Shown here: one piece after another, positions 5,300 to 5,425 of the stretch
How positions within the stretch are numbered: the stretch's first letter is position 1
Layout of the letters: every line of letters starts with the position of its first letter
Origin: Chitinophagaceae bacterium
GTDB lineage: Bacteria; Bacteroidota; Bacteroidia; Chitinophagales; Chitinophagaceae
DNA length: 5,425 nt
NCBI GenBank assembly: GCA_017989935.1
Contig: JAGNOY010000168.1
Location: forward strand, 1-5,425
Direction of reading: 5' to 3'
Program-made: the position numbers and the translations under genes
The notes under the pieces: generated by a model
The model's database searches: none
Seen by the model: only the letters and a program-made list of their open reading frames with translations
Told to the model about the DNA's origin: nothing

Positions 5300-5425
5300 T
5301 TAAGGAATAAGATAACAATCGCCTGTGGTGCTGAAAGAAATATATTTATCTTTCAACGATGTACAATCTGTGGTTGCCTGATCACTCGACTTACTTCTCA
5401 TCGGAAAAGTTTCGTGTTTGATAAT
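5300..5425 (-). CDS. Possible 3' end of a gene, cut by the window edge
   Basis: A minus-strand frame is open from the right edge to a TAA at 5300-5302, giving 41 residues that end in FSTTGDCYLIP. I do not recognise it. The stretch is too short to prove coding, but it is followed by copy 2 of the structured repeat after about 60 bases, which fits a gene end before an intergenic region. It could equally be a chance open frame. Confidence 0.35.
   Translation of the reverse strand: MIKHETFPMRSKSSDQATTDCTSLKDKYISFSTTGDCYLIP

Noticed and set aside
4975..5310. 111-codon plus-strand frame
   Set aside because: It overlaps the start of tag on the other strand and the whole of repeat copy 2, so it is a shadow.
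1..5425. CRISPR array, insertion sequence with transposase, rRNA
   Set aside because: No regularly spaced direct repeats, no transposase-like protein and no rRNA segment are visible; the only long repeat pair is the 124-base element.

Overview
The window looks like a piece of a Bacteroidota chromosome. It is AT-rich, its genes lack obvious Shine-Dalgarno sequences, and four genes or operons are preceded by an exact match to the Bacteroidota -7 promoter element TAnnTTTG. The SdhC is the long single-subunit cytochrome b558 type common in that phylum. The assignment is inference from these traits; no ribosomal RNA or marker gene is present to confirm it.

Left part (16-2223, all minus strand): a succinate dehydrogenase/fumarate reductase cytochrome b subunit (sdhC) with its own promoter. 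Behind it lie two exported proteins of unknown role: a 159-residue protein with a signal peptide, and a 308-residue protein with MORN/YwqK-like repeats and a TonB-C-like C-terminus. The rest of the succinate dehydrogenase operon would lie beyond the left edge.

Middle (2224-2953): about 730 bases with no convincing gene. The first 430 bases are very AT-rich. From 2651 to about 2850 the GC content rises to roughly 52% and then falls again. This GC-rich island is bracketed by a 10-base direct repeat and contains copy 1 of a 124-base structured repeat plus a set of overlapping hairpins. paaA, the catalytic subunit of phenylacetyl-CoA epoxidase, follows on the plus strand and stands alone, with no paaB-E beside it.

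Right part (3887-5061, minus strand): tag (3-methyladenine DNA glycosylase I) and an AlkB/ALKBH2-type dioxygenase form a two-gene operon with a TGATG stop/start overlap. Together they make a compact alkylation-repair unit combining base excision and direct reversal. It converges on paaA with 6 bases between the stop codons.

Upstream of tag, at 5113-5236, copy 2 of the structured repeat lies on the minus strand. Each copy therefore has the same orientation relative to the gene that follows it. The last 126 bases may hold the 3' end of another minus-strand gene.

The least explained feature is the pair of 124-base repeats: same length, conserved stems, divergent apical loop, and the same position relative to a downstream promoter. 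They look like a structured intergenic element, either a small RNA or a REP/MITE-like DNA element.
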